Shown here: positions 26,315 through 34,821 of the stretch, piece by piece
How positions within the stretch are numbered: the stretch's first letter is position 1
How the letters are laid out: the number at the start of each line of letters is the position of its first letter
Assembly (NCBI RefSeq): GCF_042427745.1
Contig: NZ_JBHMFA010000005.1
Source of the DNA: Algibacter miyuki
GTDB lineage: Bacteria; Bacteroidota; Bacteroidia; Flavobacteriales; Flavobacteriaceae
Direction: 5' to 3' (one strand)
Length of the DNA stretch: 64,000 nt
Notes under the pieces: model-generated
Seen by the model: only the letters and a program-made list of their open reading frames with translations
What the model was told of the DNA's origin: nothing
The model's database searches: none
Made by a program: the position numbers and the translations under genes

Positions 26315-27694
26315 TTATGCCATAGAATCCAAAATCGCCCTGATGTCGCCTTCCGTGGTATCCGGATTTATAAAACAAAAGCGTGACACCGTTTCAAAAT
26401 CATCACCATTTTTCCATTTTGTTGGCGTTACTAATGCAAACCCTTTTTTATGATTTTCGTACGTCCAATGAGTATAATCTTCAGGCTTCCATCCTATTCT
26501 TCGGTACAACACACAAGACAAACTTGGCGTTCTAACCAACTCTACATTAGGATCTTCATCAATTAATCTACCCGCAATTTGTGCTAATTCCAAACCACGT
26601 TCTACCGCTTCTTTATATTTATCGGTGCCATTCGCGGCTAGAGAAAACCAAAGTGGCAACCCTCTAACACGGCGTGTTAATTGTATTTGATAATCGGTTG
26701 GATTAAAACCATGAGCGCCTTCGTCTTTAAAAATATCTAAATAAGAACCTTCTTGCGAATGGGCATTTTTTGCCAATTGCATGTCTTTATAAATAACAGC
26801 ACCACAATCGTAAGGTGAAAACATCCATTTGTGCGGATCTATAGTAATACTATCTGCTTTTTCAATTCCTTTAAATAAATGCCTTACTGAATCGGCTGCG
26901 AGCGCCCCACCACCATAAGCAGCATCAACATGAAACCATAATTTTTCTTGTTTACATATATTTGCGATACTATCCAAATCGTCAATAATTCCAGCATTGG
27001 TAGTTCCTCCAGTTCCTACTACAGCAAACAATCGTTTACGTTCGTCTGCAGTTAAATTATCTATAGCATCTTGTAATTCTACACCACTTAATACATCTTC
27101 AGTTTCTACCAAATGCACATCAACATCAATAACTTTAGCCATTGCTTTTATAGATGAATGCGCTCCAATAGAGGTAATAATAAGTCCCTTTTCTCTTTTG
27201 AAAATATCGTTTTCTCTCCAATGTTCACGAGCCGTAACCATGGCTGAAAGGTTGGCTGCTGTACCGCCACTGGTGAATACTCCAAAAGCACCTTCTGGTA
27301 AACCTGTTAAAGAGACAATCCAGCTCATAGCTTCATTTTCACAGAAAATACCTCCGGCACCTTCCATCCAATATGCACCATGAATACTTGATGCCGAGGT
27401 CACCAAATCGAACATAATAGCCGTTCTTGTTGGTGCTGCGGGCACAAAAGCTAAATTTCTAGGATGATCGACAGGTACATTGGCTTTCGCTAAATGTTTT
27501 TTCCATAAATTGAAAGCATACTCGCCACCAATTCCTTTATCAGTTACGGTTTCGCCAACCAAAGCCTTTAATTCTTCAGCTCTTTTAGGTTTTCCAATTT
27601 TAATTTTTGATGATGATATTCTGTCAATGGCATATTTCATGACGTCTAACGTCATTTCCACCAAATCCATATCAATTTTGTGCATACTTTGCAT
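26315..27694 (-). CDS. PLP-dependent group II decarboxylase
   Basis: A 459-residue fold-type I PLP enzyme of the aromatic-amino-acid/glutamate decarboxylase group. Diagnostic parts are GVFTSGGTAANLSAMVTARE (about residues 158-177), the cofactor Asp in WFHVDAAYGGGAL, and the Schiff-base lysine in SITIDPHKWMFSPYDCGAV (about residue 300). Members remove the carboxyl group of Asp, Glu, Tyr, Trp, Dopa or cysteine sulfinate, and the substrate is not decidable here. It starts two bases after the bshC stop, a near overlap that implies cotranscription with the last bacillithiol gene. Confidence 0.9.
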   Translation of the reverse strand: MQSMHKIDMDLVEMTLDVMKYAIDRISSSKIKIGKPKRAEELKALVGETVTDKGIGGEYAFNLWKKHLAKANVPVDHPRNLAFVPAAPTRTAIMFDLVTSASSIHGAYWMEGAGGIFCENEAMSWIVSLTGLPEGAFGVFTSGGTAANLSAMVTAREHWRENDIFKREKGLIITSIGAHSSIKAMAKVIDVDVHLVETEDVLSGVELQDAIDNLTADERKRLFAVVGTGGTTNAGIIDDLDSIANICKQEKLWFHVDAAYGGGALAADSVRHLFKGIEKADSITIDPHKWMFSPYDCGAVIYKDMQLAKNAHSQEGSYLDIFKDEGAHGFNPTDYQIQLTRRVRGLPLWFSLAANGTDKYKEAVERGLELAQIAGRLIDEDPNVELVRTPSLSCVLYRRIGWKPEDYTHWTYENHKKGFALVTPTKWKNGDDFETVSRFCFINPDTTEGDIRAILDSMA

Positions 27695-27696
27695 AA

Positions 27697-29298
27697 TTAT
27701 AAAGTTAAAATTAGAAATTCACCTTTTAAAGGCTCTAAAGCATCTACTAAACTTGGAATTAATGTAGGACCATACTCTAAATAAAACTCTGAAAAATTCG
27801 TGTTTCGTTCCTGTAAACTTCCACCGGGGAATAACTCGGTTTGTAAAGCTGTCATTCTAGAAACGGCATCTTTTAGTTTTCGTTTTTGAGCTTTTAGCAA
27901 GCGGTCTTCTAAATGGCTTAATCCTTTTAATTGTTTTAATTCTTGAGCCTTTACTGCGCCTAAAAACGATTTATCGGTAACTTCAGCAAGTTTATATAAA
28001 TCTTCAAACTGAGCTTCTAAATGTTTCTTTTGTTTTGAAAAATCGATATCAATATTCGAAATTTCTCTCACTTTTTTATTGATAAATGTATGGCGTTTCA
28101 AAAAAACATCTTCCTTAGAAATGTTTAGCTTTTGAAGTTTTTTCTGCTGAATTTCTGTTTGAATTAAAACTGAATTTCTTAATAACAAAGTAGGAAACGG
28201 CACATTTACCGCATTAAAATATTTTTTCAATTGAAACCAATAGGCTAATTCTCCGCCACCACCAATATAGCAGAGGTTAGGCAAAATAACTTCTTGATAT
28301 AACGGACGCATAATCACGTTTGGCGAAAAGCGTTCAGGATGCTTTTTTACTTCATCTAAAATAGCATCTTTAGTCCAAGTTATCTTAGTATTTACAACCT
28401 TATAAATTGGGTCTTCAAAAACAATGCGCTCACGTAAATTCTCAGTTAAATAAAATAAGTTTATTTCGCGAGGATTAACCTGTGGACTATAATTTTCGGA
28501 ATAATTAGCTAATTCCGTAATACTTTCATTTACGGCTTTAAACGCTGTTTCGTTTAATAATTCGGTTTCTATATATGGTATAAATTGCTTTTTTAAATCG
28601 GCATTATTAGCTTCAACAATAACCAATCCGTAATCCTTAAATAAAGCATTTGCCAAAAATCGAGTGGCATCGGCTAAATTATCGTGGTCTAAATAAGCGG
28701 CTTTAAATAATGATTTTAAAGTTTCTGCATTTTGCGTTTGTCCTATTTCGTCAGAAAACGCATTAAAAACTTCATCTAAACCTTCGGTAGATAATTCTCC
28801 AACAGCACCACTCGCCTGCCTATTCCACTGTACTTTTTTTCCTCGGAAATTAAAATAGTTTATTTCGTCAAAATCATGATCCTCGGTTGCCATCCAATAG
28901 ATAGGAACAAAATTAGAATCGGGATAAGCTGTTTTCAATTCATTGGACAAATTAATAGCCGAAACAATTTTATACAGAAAATAAAGCGGACCCGTAAACA
29001 AGTTTAATTGATGGCCCGTAGTAATAGTAAATGTATTCTCTGCTTTTAAAAGCGCGATATTTTGAAGCGTTAATGCCGATGCATCTACACTTTTATATTG
29101 CTTTTTTAAAACATCATATAAGGTTTTACGTGATGCTTCGGAAAAATGCGCTTGCTTCTCTGCAATTTGATTTTTGAAATTATCTAGCGATGGAAACCGA
29201 TTATAAAAGGGTTTTAAATCCTGATGTTCATCAAGATAATCGCAAATTAAAGTTGAAAAATAACCTGTGTTTTTAAACGAAATACAGTCTTTTGGCAT
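27697..29298 (-). CDS. bshC: Putative cysteine ligase BshC (bacillithiol synthesis)
   Basis: A 533-residue protein that matches BshC, the proposed last enzyme of bacillithiol synthesis (adds cysteine to GlcN-malate). The ATG at 29298 (MPKDCISFKNTGYFS) is preferred over an in-frame start 16 codons upstream. Markers are TITTGHQLNLFTGPLYFLYK, FVPIYWMATEDHDFDEIN (the nucleotidyltransferase-like core), YIGGGGELAYWFQLK and LLRNSVLI. The C-terminal part is a long coiled coil (about residues 385-470). bshA lies about 4.3 kb away on the same strand; bshB is not in the window. Confidence 0.93.
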   Translation of the reverse strand: MPKDCISFKNTGYFSTLICDYLDEHQDLKPFYNRFPSLDNFKNQIAEKQAHFSEASRKTLYDVLKKQYKSVDASALTLQNIALLKAENTFTITTGHQLNLFTGPLYFLYKIVSAINLSNELKTAYPDSNFVPIYWMATEDHDFDEINYFNFRGKKVQWNRQASGAVGELSTEGLDEVFNAFSDEIGQTQNAETLKSLFKAAYLDHDNLADATRFLANALFKDYGLVIVEANNADLKKQFIPYIETELLNETAFKAVNESITELANYSENYSPQVNPREINLFYLTENLRERIVFEDPIYKVVNTKITWTKDAILDEVKKHPERFSPNVIMRPLYQEVILPNLCYIGGGGELAYWFQLKKYFNAVNVPFPTLLLRNSVLIQTEIQQKKLQKLNISKEDVFLKRHTFINKKVREISNIDIDFSKQKKHLEAQFEDLYKLAEVTDKSFLGAVKAQELKQLKGLSHLEDRLLKAQKRKLKDAVSRMTALQTELFPGGSLQERNTNFSEFYLEYGPTLIPSLVDALEPLKGEFLILTL

Positions 29299-29595
29299 AT
29301 AAATTAAAGATAGAAAATGTAAATATAAGATTATTCGATTTTGCAATTCTAAAAATTTCGTTAAGAATTACGAGTTAAATCGCTCCCAAAACTTTGTCGT
29401 TTAAAAGTTATAAAACATTCATTTTATATTCACTTAACATTCACGGTAAAAATACCCTTTGGTTTTAATGTTTAAATAATCTTGGTAACACTAAAGTTAC
29501 TCAAAATTAAATTAACCACAGCAGTTAGGTAACACCATTCTTGAAGGCAAAGTATAATTTTGACACTAATTAATTAACTAATTATTATACTTTAA

Positions 29596-31131
29596 ATGAT
29601 GAACAAGTACCTTAAATTATTTCTATTACTTTTTGTTGTAACGGCAACAAATACCTTATTAGTAAGTTGCGATATTGAAGATGGCAAAGACGGCATAAAT
29701 GGCGTTGATGGTAAAGATGGAGAAAATGGCACCGACGGAGAAAACGGTGAAGATTTTACGCCGATAACAAACATGTTTGAAAATAAATCGCTTTTAAACC
29801 CTTTAGTGAAAATACATTCAGACTTTAGTACTGTAGAAGCTTTTTCATTAATAAGTTCTACCGATGTGCTTTCAAACGGGTTCCGTTTAGTAGGTGCGCA
29901 AGATGGTGCTGGCTTTTTAAAAGATGGTGAAGAATACATATATGTGGTAAATGCTGAAGATGATTATGCGGTTTCTAGAATTCGTTTTGATAAAGACCTT
30001 AACCCTATTTCTGGTGAATGGTTATTGAACAGTGGTGTAGCAGATTACGCTAGACAATGTTCAGGAACCATGTGGGAAGCTGCCATTCATGGTGGTGATA
30101 AAGACATCTTTTTATCGGCTTCGGAATCACTTTCGTATGATGTAAAAGGTATTGACCCTTGGATTGAAACACCTACACCAACAGCCGATTTTGGTCTTGA
30201 TGCTTTAGGTGAATTTTCTTGGGAAAACGCCGTACCATTACCAAAAGGTGCTTATGCAGGTAAAACAGTAATTATTGGTGGTGATGATGATTCTAGCGGA
30301 TCGGAAGGTCAGGTTACCATGTATTTATCTGAAAATGGCGATGCCGATTTAGAAAACGGTAAAATTTATGTTTTAAGATTTAAACAAGTTTCTGATGGCG
30401 CGGGTGGCGTTATGGATGTTGCTACTGATGCTGTTTACAACGAAGGTAGTTTAGATTTTCAAAAAACATACGATATCGAATTTGTTGAAATCGTTGATGG
30501 TGCTAGCTTAACTAAAAGTGAAATGGAAACGGCATGTACTAATGTTCTGGCTTCACAATTTATGCGTGTTGAAGATGTTGACTACAAAAAAGGTAGCGAT
30601 GCCGATGCAAGAGACGTATTTTTTGCCGTAACCGGAAGAGGTCCTGGAAGAGGAACTTACAACGATTGGGGAACAGTATACAAAATCGAACTTGATGAAA
30701 CCAACCCATTAGAAGGTAAATTAACTCAAATTATAAGTGGGAACACGGATACTAACAACCAAGATGGTAACCTTGCAGAATTACAAAGTCCGGATAACAT
30801 TTGTGTTACAGAAAACTTTATCTACGTACAAGAAGATCCAAATTCTTTCTCTAGAAACCATGCTGCCCAAATTTACCAAGCAGATTTAGATGGCAACAAT
30901 ACCAAAGTTGTTTTAGAGTTAAAAATTGAAAATAACTTAGACCCATCAGGTTCTACAGGATTTTCAGGTGAGTTTGGTGCTTTAATCGATATCTCAGATA
31001 AAGTGGGTGTGCCAGATACTTTCATATTAAACCTACAACCTCATTATTGGGAAAGTGATGCTTTTGTTTCTAGCAACTTACCTCATAACCAAGGAGGACA
31101 AATTGTATTATTAAAAGGCTTAGCTAGATAG
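29596..31131 (+). CDS. PhoX-like (DUF839) lipoprotein with a collagen-like stretch
   Basis: A 511-residue lipoprotein (lipobox ending LLVSC, Cys25). Residues 30-53 are eight uninterrupted Gly-X-Y triplets rich in Asp, Lys, Glu and Asn. The rest looks like a beta-propeller: acidic loops (GGDDDSSGSEGQVTMYLSE), TGRGPGRGTYNDWGTVYKIE, and ELQSPDNICVTENFIYVQED, which resembles PhoX-type alkaline phosphatases (the SPDN/WIQED pattern). PhoX uses Ca and Fe to cleave phosphoesters, but I cannot confirm its metal ligands here. The product should be anchored to a membrane and exposed. A dihaem peroxidase follows after a hairpin, and the two may act together. Confidence 0.75.
   Translation: MMNKYLKLFLLLFVVTATNTLLVSCDIEDGKDGINGVDGKDGENGTDGENGEDFTPITNMFENKSLLNPLVKIHSDFSTVEAFSLISSTDVLSNGFRLVGAQDGAGFLKDGEEYIYVVNAEDDYAVSRIRFDKDLNPISGEWLLNSGVADYARQCSGTMWEAAIHGGDKDIFLSASESLSYDVKGIDPWIETPTPTADFGLDALGEFSWENAVPLPKGAYAGKTVIIGGDDDSSGSEGQVTMYLSENGDADLENGKIYVLRFKQVSDGAGGVMDVATDAVYNEGSLDFQKTYDIEFVEIVDGASLTKSEMETACTNVLASQFMRVEDVDYKKGSDADARDVFFAVTGRGPGRGTYNDWGTVYKIELDETNPLEGKLTQIISGNTDTNNQDGNLAELQSPDNICVTENFIYVQEDPNSFSRNHAAQIYQADLDGNNTKVVLELKIENNLDPSGSTGFSGEFGALIDISDKVGVPDTFILNLQPHYWESDAFVSSNLPHNQGGQIVLLKGLAR
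29683..29754 (+). repeat. Eight Gly-X-Y (collagen-like) codon triplets
   Basis: Twenty-four codons encode eight perfect Gly-X-Y units (GKDGINGVDGKD and similar), directly after the lipid-anchored cysteine. The tract is probably an extended or triple-helical stalk that lifts the propeller from the membrane. Confidence 0.85.
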
Positions 31132-31155
31132 TAAACACCATACTTTTTTAATATT

Positions 31156-31190
31156 AAGAATCTTCATTTTCGCAATGAAGATTCTTTCAT
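31156..31190 (+). terminator. Hairpin terminator between PhoX-like and peroxidase genes
   Basis: A 13-bp perfect stem (AAGAATCTTCATT 31156-31168 with 31174-31186) has a 5-nt loop and a short T-rich tail interrupted by C and A. It may only partly stop transcription, so the peroxidase could still be read through. Confidence 0.7.
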
Positions 31191-31207
31191 TTTTATAACT
31201 TTTACAC

Positions 31208-33019
31208 ATGTTTCGATATTTAAAATCGCTATTCTTCTTAATTATTTGCATTTCAATAACTGGATGCCAACAGGATAAAAAAGAAACCATTTCTGTAATA
31301 AATTGGTCGGCCGCACAAAACTATTACTCCCAAAACATAGATTTAGCTTTAAGCTATATTGATAGTTTAGAAACTGAAGGTATGCACGGTAAAAAAGCAA
31401 AAACCTATTTCACTTTATCTCGTGTTGCTTTCAAAAAAGCAGAACCTTATGCCTCGTATTTAAATCCTGAAGTTGGCCACCGCGCAAACGGCCCTGCCCT
31501 GCCCATTTATAAAGAAGATACAGGTAAAATTATAAAACCCGTTGGTTATCAGAAAATAGAAGAAAGTGTTTATGATAATGAAACTTCCGAAGCCGATTTT
31601 AAACAAGAATTATACGTACAAAAGGGTATGCTTTCTAACTTAAAAAAAGCCATTGAAAAACGGGAACTTAATCCGCAACGCTTCTTTATTGCTACACACC
31701 AACAACTATTACGTATTGTAAGTTTAGCTATTTCTGGTTTTGATACACCAGTAAGTCATTTGGGCATAGAGGAAACGATCATTTCATTAGAAAGTTTACA
31801 AACCGTTTATAAGTCGACCATACAAAATAGTATTAAATTAAAAGACAAAAAATTAGATACCAATTTCAACATTAACATTGAAAAAGCTATTGCTTTCATC
31901 AATAAAAATAGAGATTTTGATACTTTCGATCGCTTTACATTTACACGCGATTACATGAATCCAATTACGCGAAATTGGGTCGATATTAGAAAATCTAGCG
32001 CACTTTGGGATCCTATAGACACTACGCCTTTTAATTTCGATGCCCCTACTTTTTTTGAAGACGATAGTTTTAATTTAAACTATTTTACAGCTGCTATTAA
32101 CCAAAACCCAACCGAAAAACAGATTGCTTTAGGTAAAAAATTATTTACCGATCCCAAACTTTCTGGAAACGGAAAAATGGCTTGTATTACTTGTCATTTA
32201 CCCAGTAAAGGTTATGCTGATAATATGGCTTTAAATTTAGATAACCAAGGCGGCAATTTACAACGTAACACGCCTACTTTAATAAACACAGCCTTTCAGC
32301 AAAGCTTCTTTTTAGACGGTAGATCGAATACCTTATTAGATCAAATTTCGTCTGTTTTCACAAATAATAAAGAATTTAATACCGATGTACATACGTTTTC
32401 AACAGCCATTTTAACAGACTCTACTTATACTCCACTTTTCAAAAGTGCCTTCGGAAAAATAGCAAGCAACAATAGCGATGTTATTAAAGCCATTTCATCT
32501 TATATTTCTACATTGAATGGCTTTAATTCTAAATTTGATAAAAATATTCGTGGTGAAGAAGATTCCTTTTCCGAAGAAGAAAAACTAGGGTATAATTTAT
32601 TTATGGGAAAAGCACTATGCGCTACTTGCCACTTTATGCCTTTAACAAACGGGACTGTTCCTCCATTTTATACTGAAACCGAAAAAGAAGTTATTGGAGT
32701 ACCTGAAACCGCAGAAAACAAAGCACTCGATGACGATTTAGGTTTTTACTGGAGCTTTAAAGAACCATTACATAAGGGCATGTTTAAAACACCAAGTATT
32801 AGAAGTATAGCCTTAACAGCACCATATATGCATAATGGTGTTTATGAAACATTGGAGGAAGTTGTAGCGTTTTACAACCTTGGAGGTGGTGGCGGTTTAG
32901 GTTTCGATTTAGAACATCAAACCTTACCTTTTGATGAACTGAATTTAACAACTGAAGAACAAAATGCCTTAGTTGCTTTTATGAAAACCTTAACCGAAAC
33001 AGTTAATGATGTGTATTAA
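31208..33019 (+). CDS. Dihaem cytochrome c peroxidase (MauG/CcpA type) lipoprotein
   Basis: A 603-residue exported protein with lipobox ISITGC (Cys20). The C-terminal half (from about residue 290) is a dihaem peroxidase: haem motif 1 is CITCH (Cys326, Cys329, His330) and motif 2 is CATCH (Cys471, Cys474, His475). Typical surroundings are present (NTPTLINTAFQQSFFLDGRS, FKTPSIRSIALTAPYMHNG). It reduces hydrogen peroxide or oxidises a protein partner in the periplasm. Residues about 30-285 form an extra helical domain not found in simple CcpA; its segment GYQKIEESVYD recalls imelysin domains but lacks their His. The pairing with the PhoX-like lipoprotein upstream is notable. Confidence 0.9.
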   Translation: MFRYLKSLFFLIICISITGCQQDKKETISVINWSAAQNYYSQNIDLALSYIDSLETEGMHGKKAKTYFTLSRVAFKKAEPYASYLNPEVGHRANGPALPIYKEDTGKIIKPVGYQKIEESVYDNETSEADFKQELYVQKGMLSNLKKAIEKRELNPQRFFIATHQQLLRIVSLAISGFDTPVSHLGIEETIISLESLQTVYKSTIQNSIKLKDKKLDTNFNINIEKAIAFINKNRDFDTFDRFTFTRDYMNPITRNWVDIRKSSALWDPIDTTPFNFDAPTFFEDDSFNLNYFTAAINQNPTEKQIALGKKLFTDPKLSGNGKMACITCHLPSKGYADNMALNLDNQGGNLQRNTPTLINTAFQQSFFLDGRSNTLLDQISSVFTNNKEFNTDVHTFSTAILTDSTYTPLFKSAFGKIASNNSDVIKAISSYISTLNGFNSKFDKNIRGEEDSFSEEEKLGYNLFMGKALCATCHFMPLTNGTVPPFYTETEKEVIGVPETAENKALDDDLGFYWSFKEPLHKGMFKTPSIRSIALTAPYMHNGVYETLEEVVAFYNLGGGGGLGFDLEHQTLPFDELNLTTEEQNALVAFMKTLTETVNDVY

Positions 33020-33061
33020 ATGTTAGCTCTAAAACTTTTAGAACACAATAATGAAACTCTT

Positions 33062-33090
33062 AAAAATCCGTCAATTTATGGCGGATTTTT
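33062..33090. terminator. Bidirectional terminator after the peroxidase gene
   Basis: A 9-bp stem (AAAAATCCG 33062-33070 with CGGATTTTT 33082-33090) has an 11-nt loop. The right arm overlaps the stop codon of the convergent gene at 33089, so it can serve both transcripts. Confidence 0.75.
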
Positions 33091-33568
33091 ATTTTATAAA
33101 AAACCAACCATGACTACCAGCAACTGCTCCTGCTGTAGTTATTAAACTCAAGATTAGTAAAAACCAATGCGCTTTATGGAGGATTGAAAATGTTTTTGAA
33201 GGATTTTCTTCTACATATTTTTTGAATAATTTATGCAGAATAAGCGGTTCTAAAACGTATAAAATAAGTGTAAACAAAACCCAAACTAGAGTCATGGCAT
33301 GAATCCACCAAAATCGATAATCAAAATACCGATCCCAAGCATCGAGCACATATAACATGTAAAACCCTGAAAGTCCCGTTAGCAAAGTTGTTACTTTAGC
33401 TTGTATAGCAAATTTACCTTCTAATGCTTCGAAGGTTTTAATTTGATCTTCTTTAGATTTTAGTTTTTTAACGGCCGGAATAATAACCGTTGTTACCATA
33501 GACACACCACCAATCCATAAAATAACAGCAATAACATGAATAACGCGTGCTAATGTGAAGGTTTCCAT
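33089..33568 (-). CDS. CopD/DUF2269-like membrane protein
   Basis: A 159-residue inner-membrane protein with four predicted helices (about residues 7-31, 55-76, 85-108 and 132-152). His residues sit near helix ends (ARVIHVIAVILWIGG, WWIHAMTLVW, ILHKAHWFLL), a pattern shared with CopD-like and DUF2269 proteins that may bind haem or copper. The function is not known. The stop codon lies in the terminator it shares with the peroxidase gene. The next minus-strand gene upstream is bshA, 77 bp away. Confidence 0.75.
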   Translation of the reverse strand: METFTLARVIHVIAVILWIGGVSMVTTVIIPAVKKLKSKEDQIKTFEALEGKFAIQAKVTTLLTGLSGFYMLYVLDAWDRYFDYRFWWIHAMTLVWVLFTLILYVLEPLILHKLFKKYVEENPSKTFSILHKAHWFLLILSLITTAGAVAGSHGWFFIK

Positions 33569-33645
33569 TTCTTTTGAATTTTAGTGATTTTAAAGGCTAA
33601 TTTAACGAATAAAAAGCCAGTACTCATCACATCACTCATTCGAAT

Positions 33646-34785
33646 TTACAGCACCAAACATTTGGCTAGTGTTTTTTCATAAATTTTCTCGTACTGCGGT
33701 ACTATTTCGTGTAAATCAAATTTCAAGGATTCTTTTCTCGCGTTTTCTTTGAAGGTTTTTAAACGATTTTCATCACTTAAAATATAAATCGCGTTCTTGC
33801 TCATATCTTCAATATCGCCTACTTCACTTAAATATCCAGAAACCCCGTGTACGTTAACTTCAGGAATACCACCTGTATTACTAGAAATTACGGGAACACC
33901 CGATGCCATAGCTTCTAAAGCTGCTAAACCAAAACTTTCTGTTTGAGAAGGCAATAGAAATAAATCACTGAAACATAGTATTTTATCTATTTCATTACTT
34001 CTTCCGAAGAACACTACTTTATCGGTAATTCCAAGATCTGCACACTGCATTTCCATTTTTTCCTTTTCAGGTCCTTCACCAATAAACATCAATTTGGCTG
34101 GCATTGCTTTTTGAATATTATAAAACACACTAATAACATCTTCTATTCGTTTTACGGGTCGTAAATTACTTATATGCGTTATTATTTTTTCATTGTCTTT
34201 AGCCATCAAACCACGTTGACATTCTGTAACGCCATGATGTTTATACTTTTCTAAATCTATAAAGTTAGGTACTACTTCAATCTCATTTTTAATATCAAAT
34301 AAGCGCAGTGTATCTTCTTTTAAACTTGCTGAAACTGCTGTTACCGCATCGGATTTATTAATACTAAACGTTACCGCTGGTTTATAAAAAGGATGACTCC
34401 CTACCAATGTAATATCAGTACCGTGAAGTGTGGTTACAATAGGGACATAAATATCTTCTTCAATAAGCATTTTTTTAGCCATATAAGCCGCGTATGCATG
34501 CGGAATAGCGTAATGCACATGAAGGATTTCTATTTTATGAAGCTTCACCATATCGACTAATTTACTCGATAAAGCCAACTCGTAAGGTTGATAATGAAAC
34601 AACGGGTATTCGGGTACATTTACTTCGTGATAATGTACATTATTGCCCAACAATTCTAATCGCACCGGTTGGTTATAAGTAATAAAATGAATTTCATGAC
34701 CTCGCTTAGAAAGTTCTAAGCCCAACTCTGTTGCCACAACGCCACTTCCTCCAAATGTTGGATAACACACTATACCTATTTTCAT
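33646..34785 (-). CDS. bshA: N-acetyl-alpha-D-glucosaminyl L-malate synthase BshA
   Basis: A 379-residue GT-B glycosyltransferase (family GT4) that joins UDP-GlcNAc to L-malate, the first step of bacillithiol synthesis. The opening MKIGIVCYPTFGGSGVVATE is a BshA signature. HVHYAIPHAYAAYMA and TTLHGTDITLVGSHP lie in the acceptor domain. The donor site holds ISNLRPVKRIEDVI and the E-x7-E motif in ESFGLAALEAMASGVPVISS. It starts 37 bp after the GH3 fusion gene ends, so the two may be cotranscribed. Bacillithiol replaces glutathione as thiol buffer in many Bacteroidota. Confidence 0.95.
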   Translation of the reverse strand: MKIGIVCYPTFGGSGVVATELGLELSKRGHEIHFITYNQPVRLELLGNNVHYHEVNVPEYPLFHYQPYELALSSKLVDMVKLHKIEILHVHYAIPHAYAAYMAKKMLIEEDIYVPIVTTLHGTDITLVGSHPFYKPAVTFSINKSDAVTAVSASLKEDTLRLFDIKNEIEVVPNFIDLEKYKHHGVTECQRGLMAKDNEKIITHISNLRPVKRIEDVISVFYNIQKAMPAKLMFIGEGPEKEKMEMQCADLGITDKVVFFGRSNEIDKILCFSDLFLLPSQTESFGLAALEAMASGVPVISSNTGGIPEVNVHGVSGYLSEVGDIEDMSKNAIYILSDENRLKTFKENARKESLKFDLHEIVPQYEKIYEKTLAKCLVL

Positions 34786-34821
34786 CTTTTCAATTTTATA
34801 AACTTAAAAAACTCAAGCATC

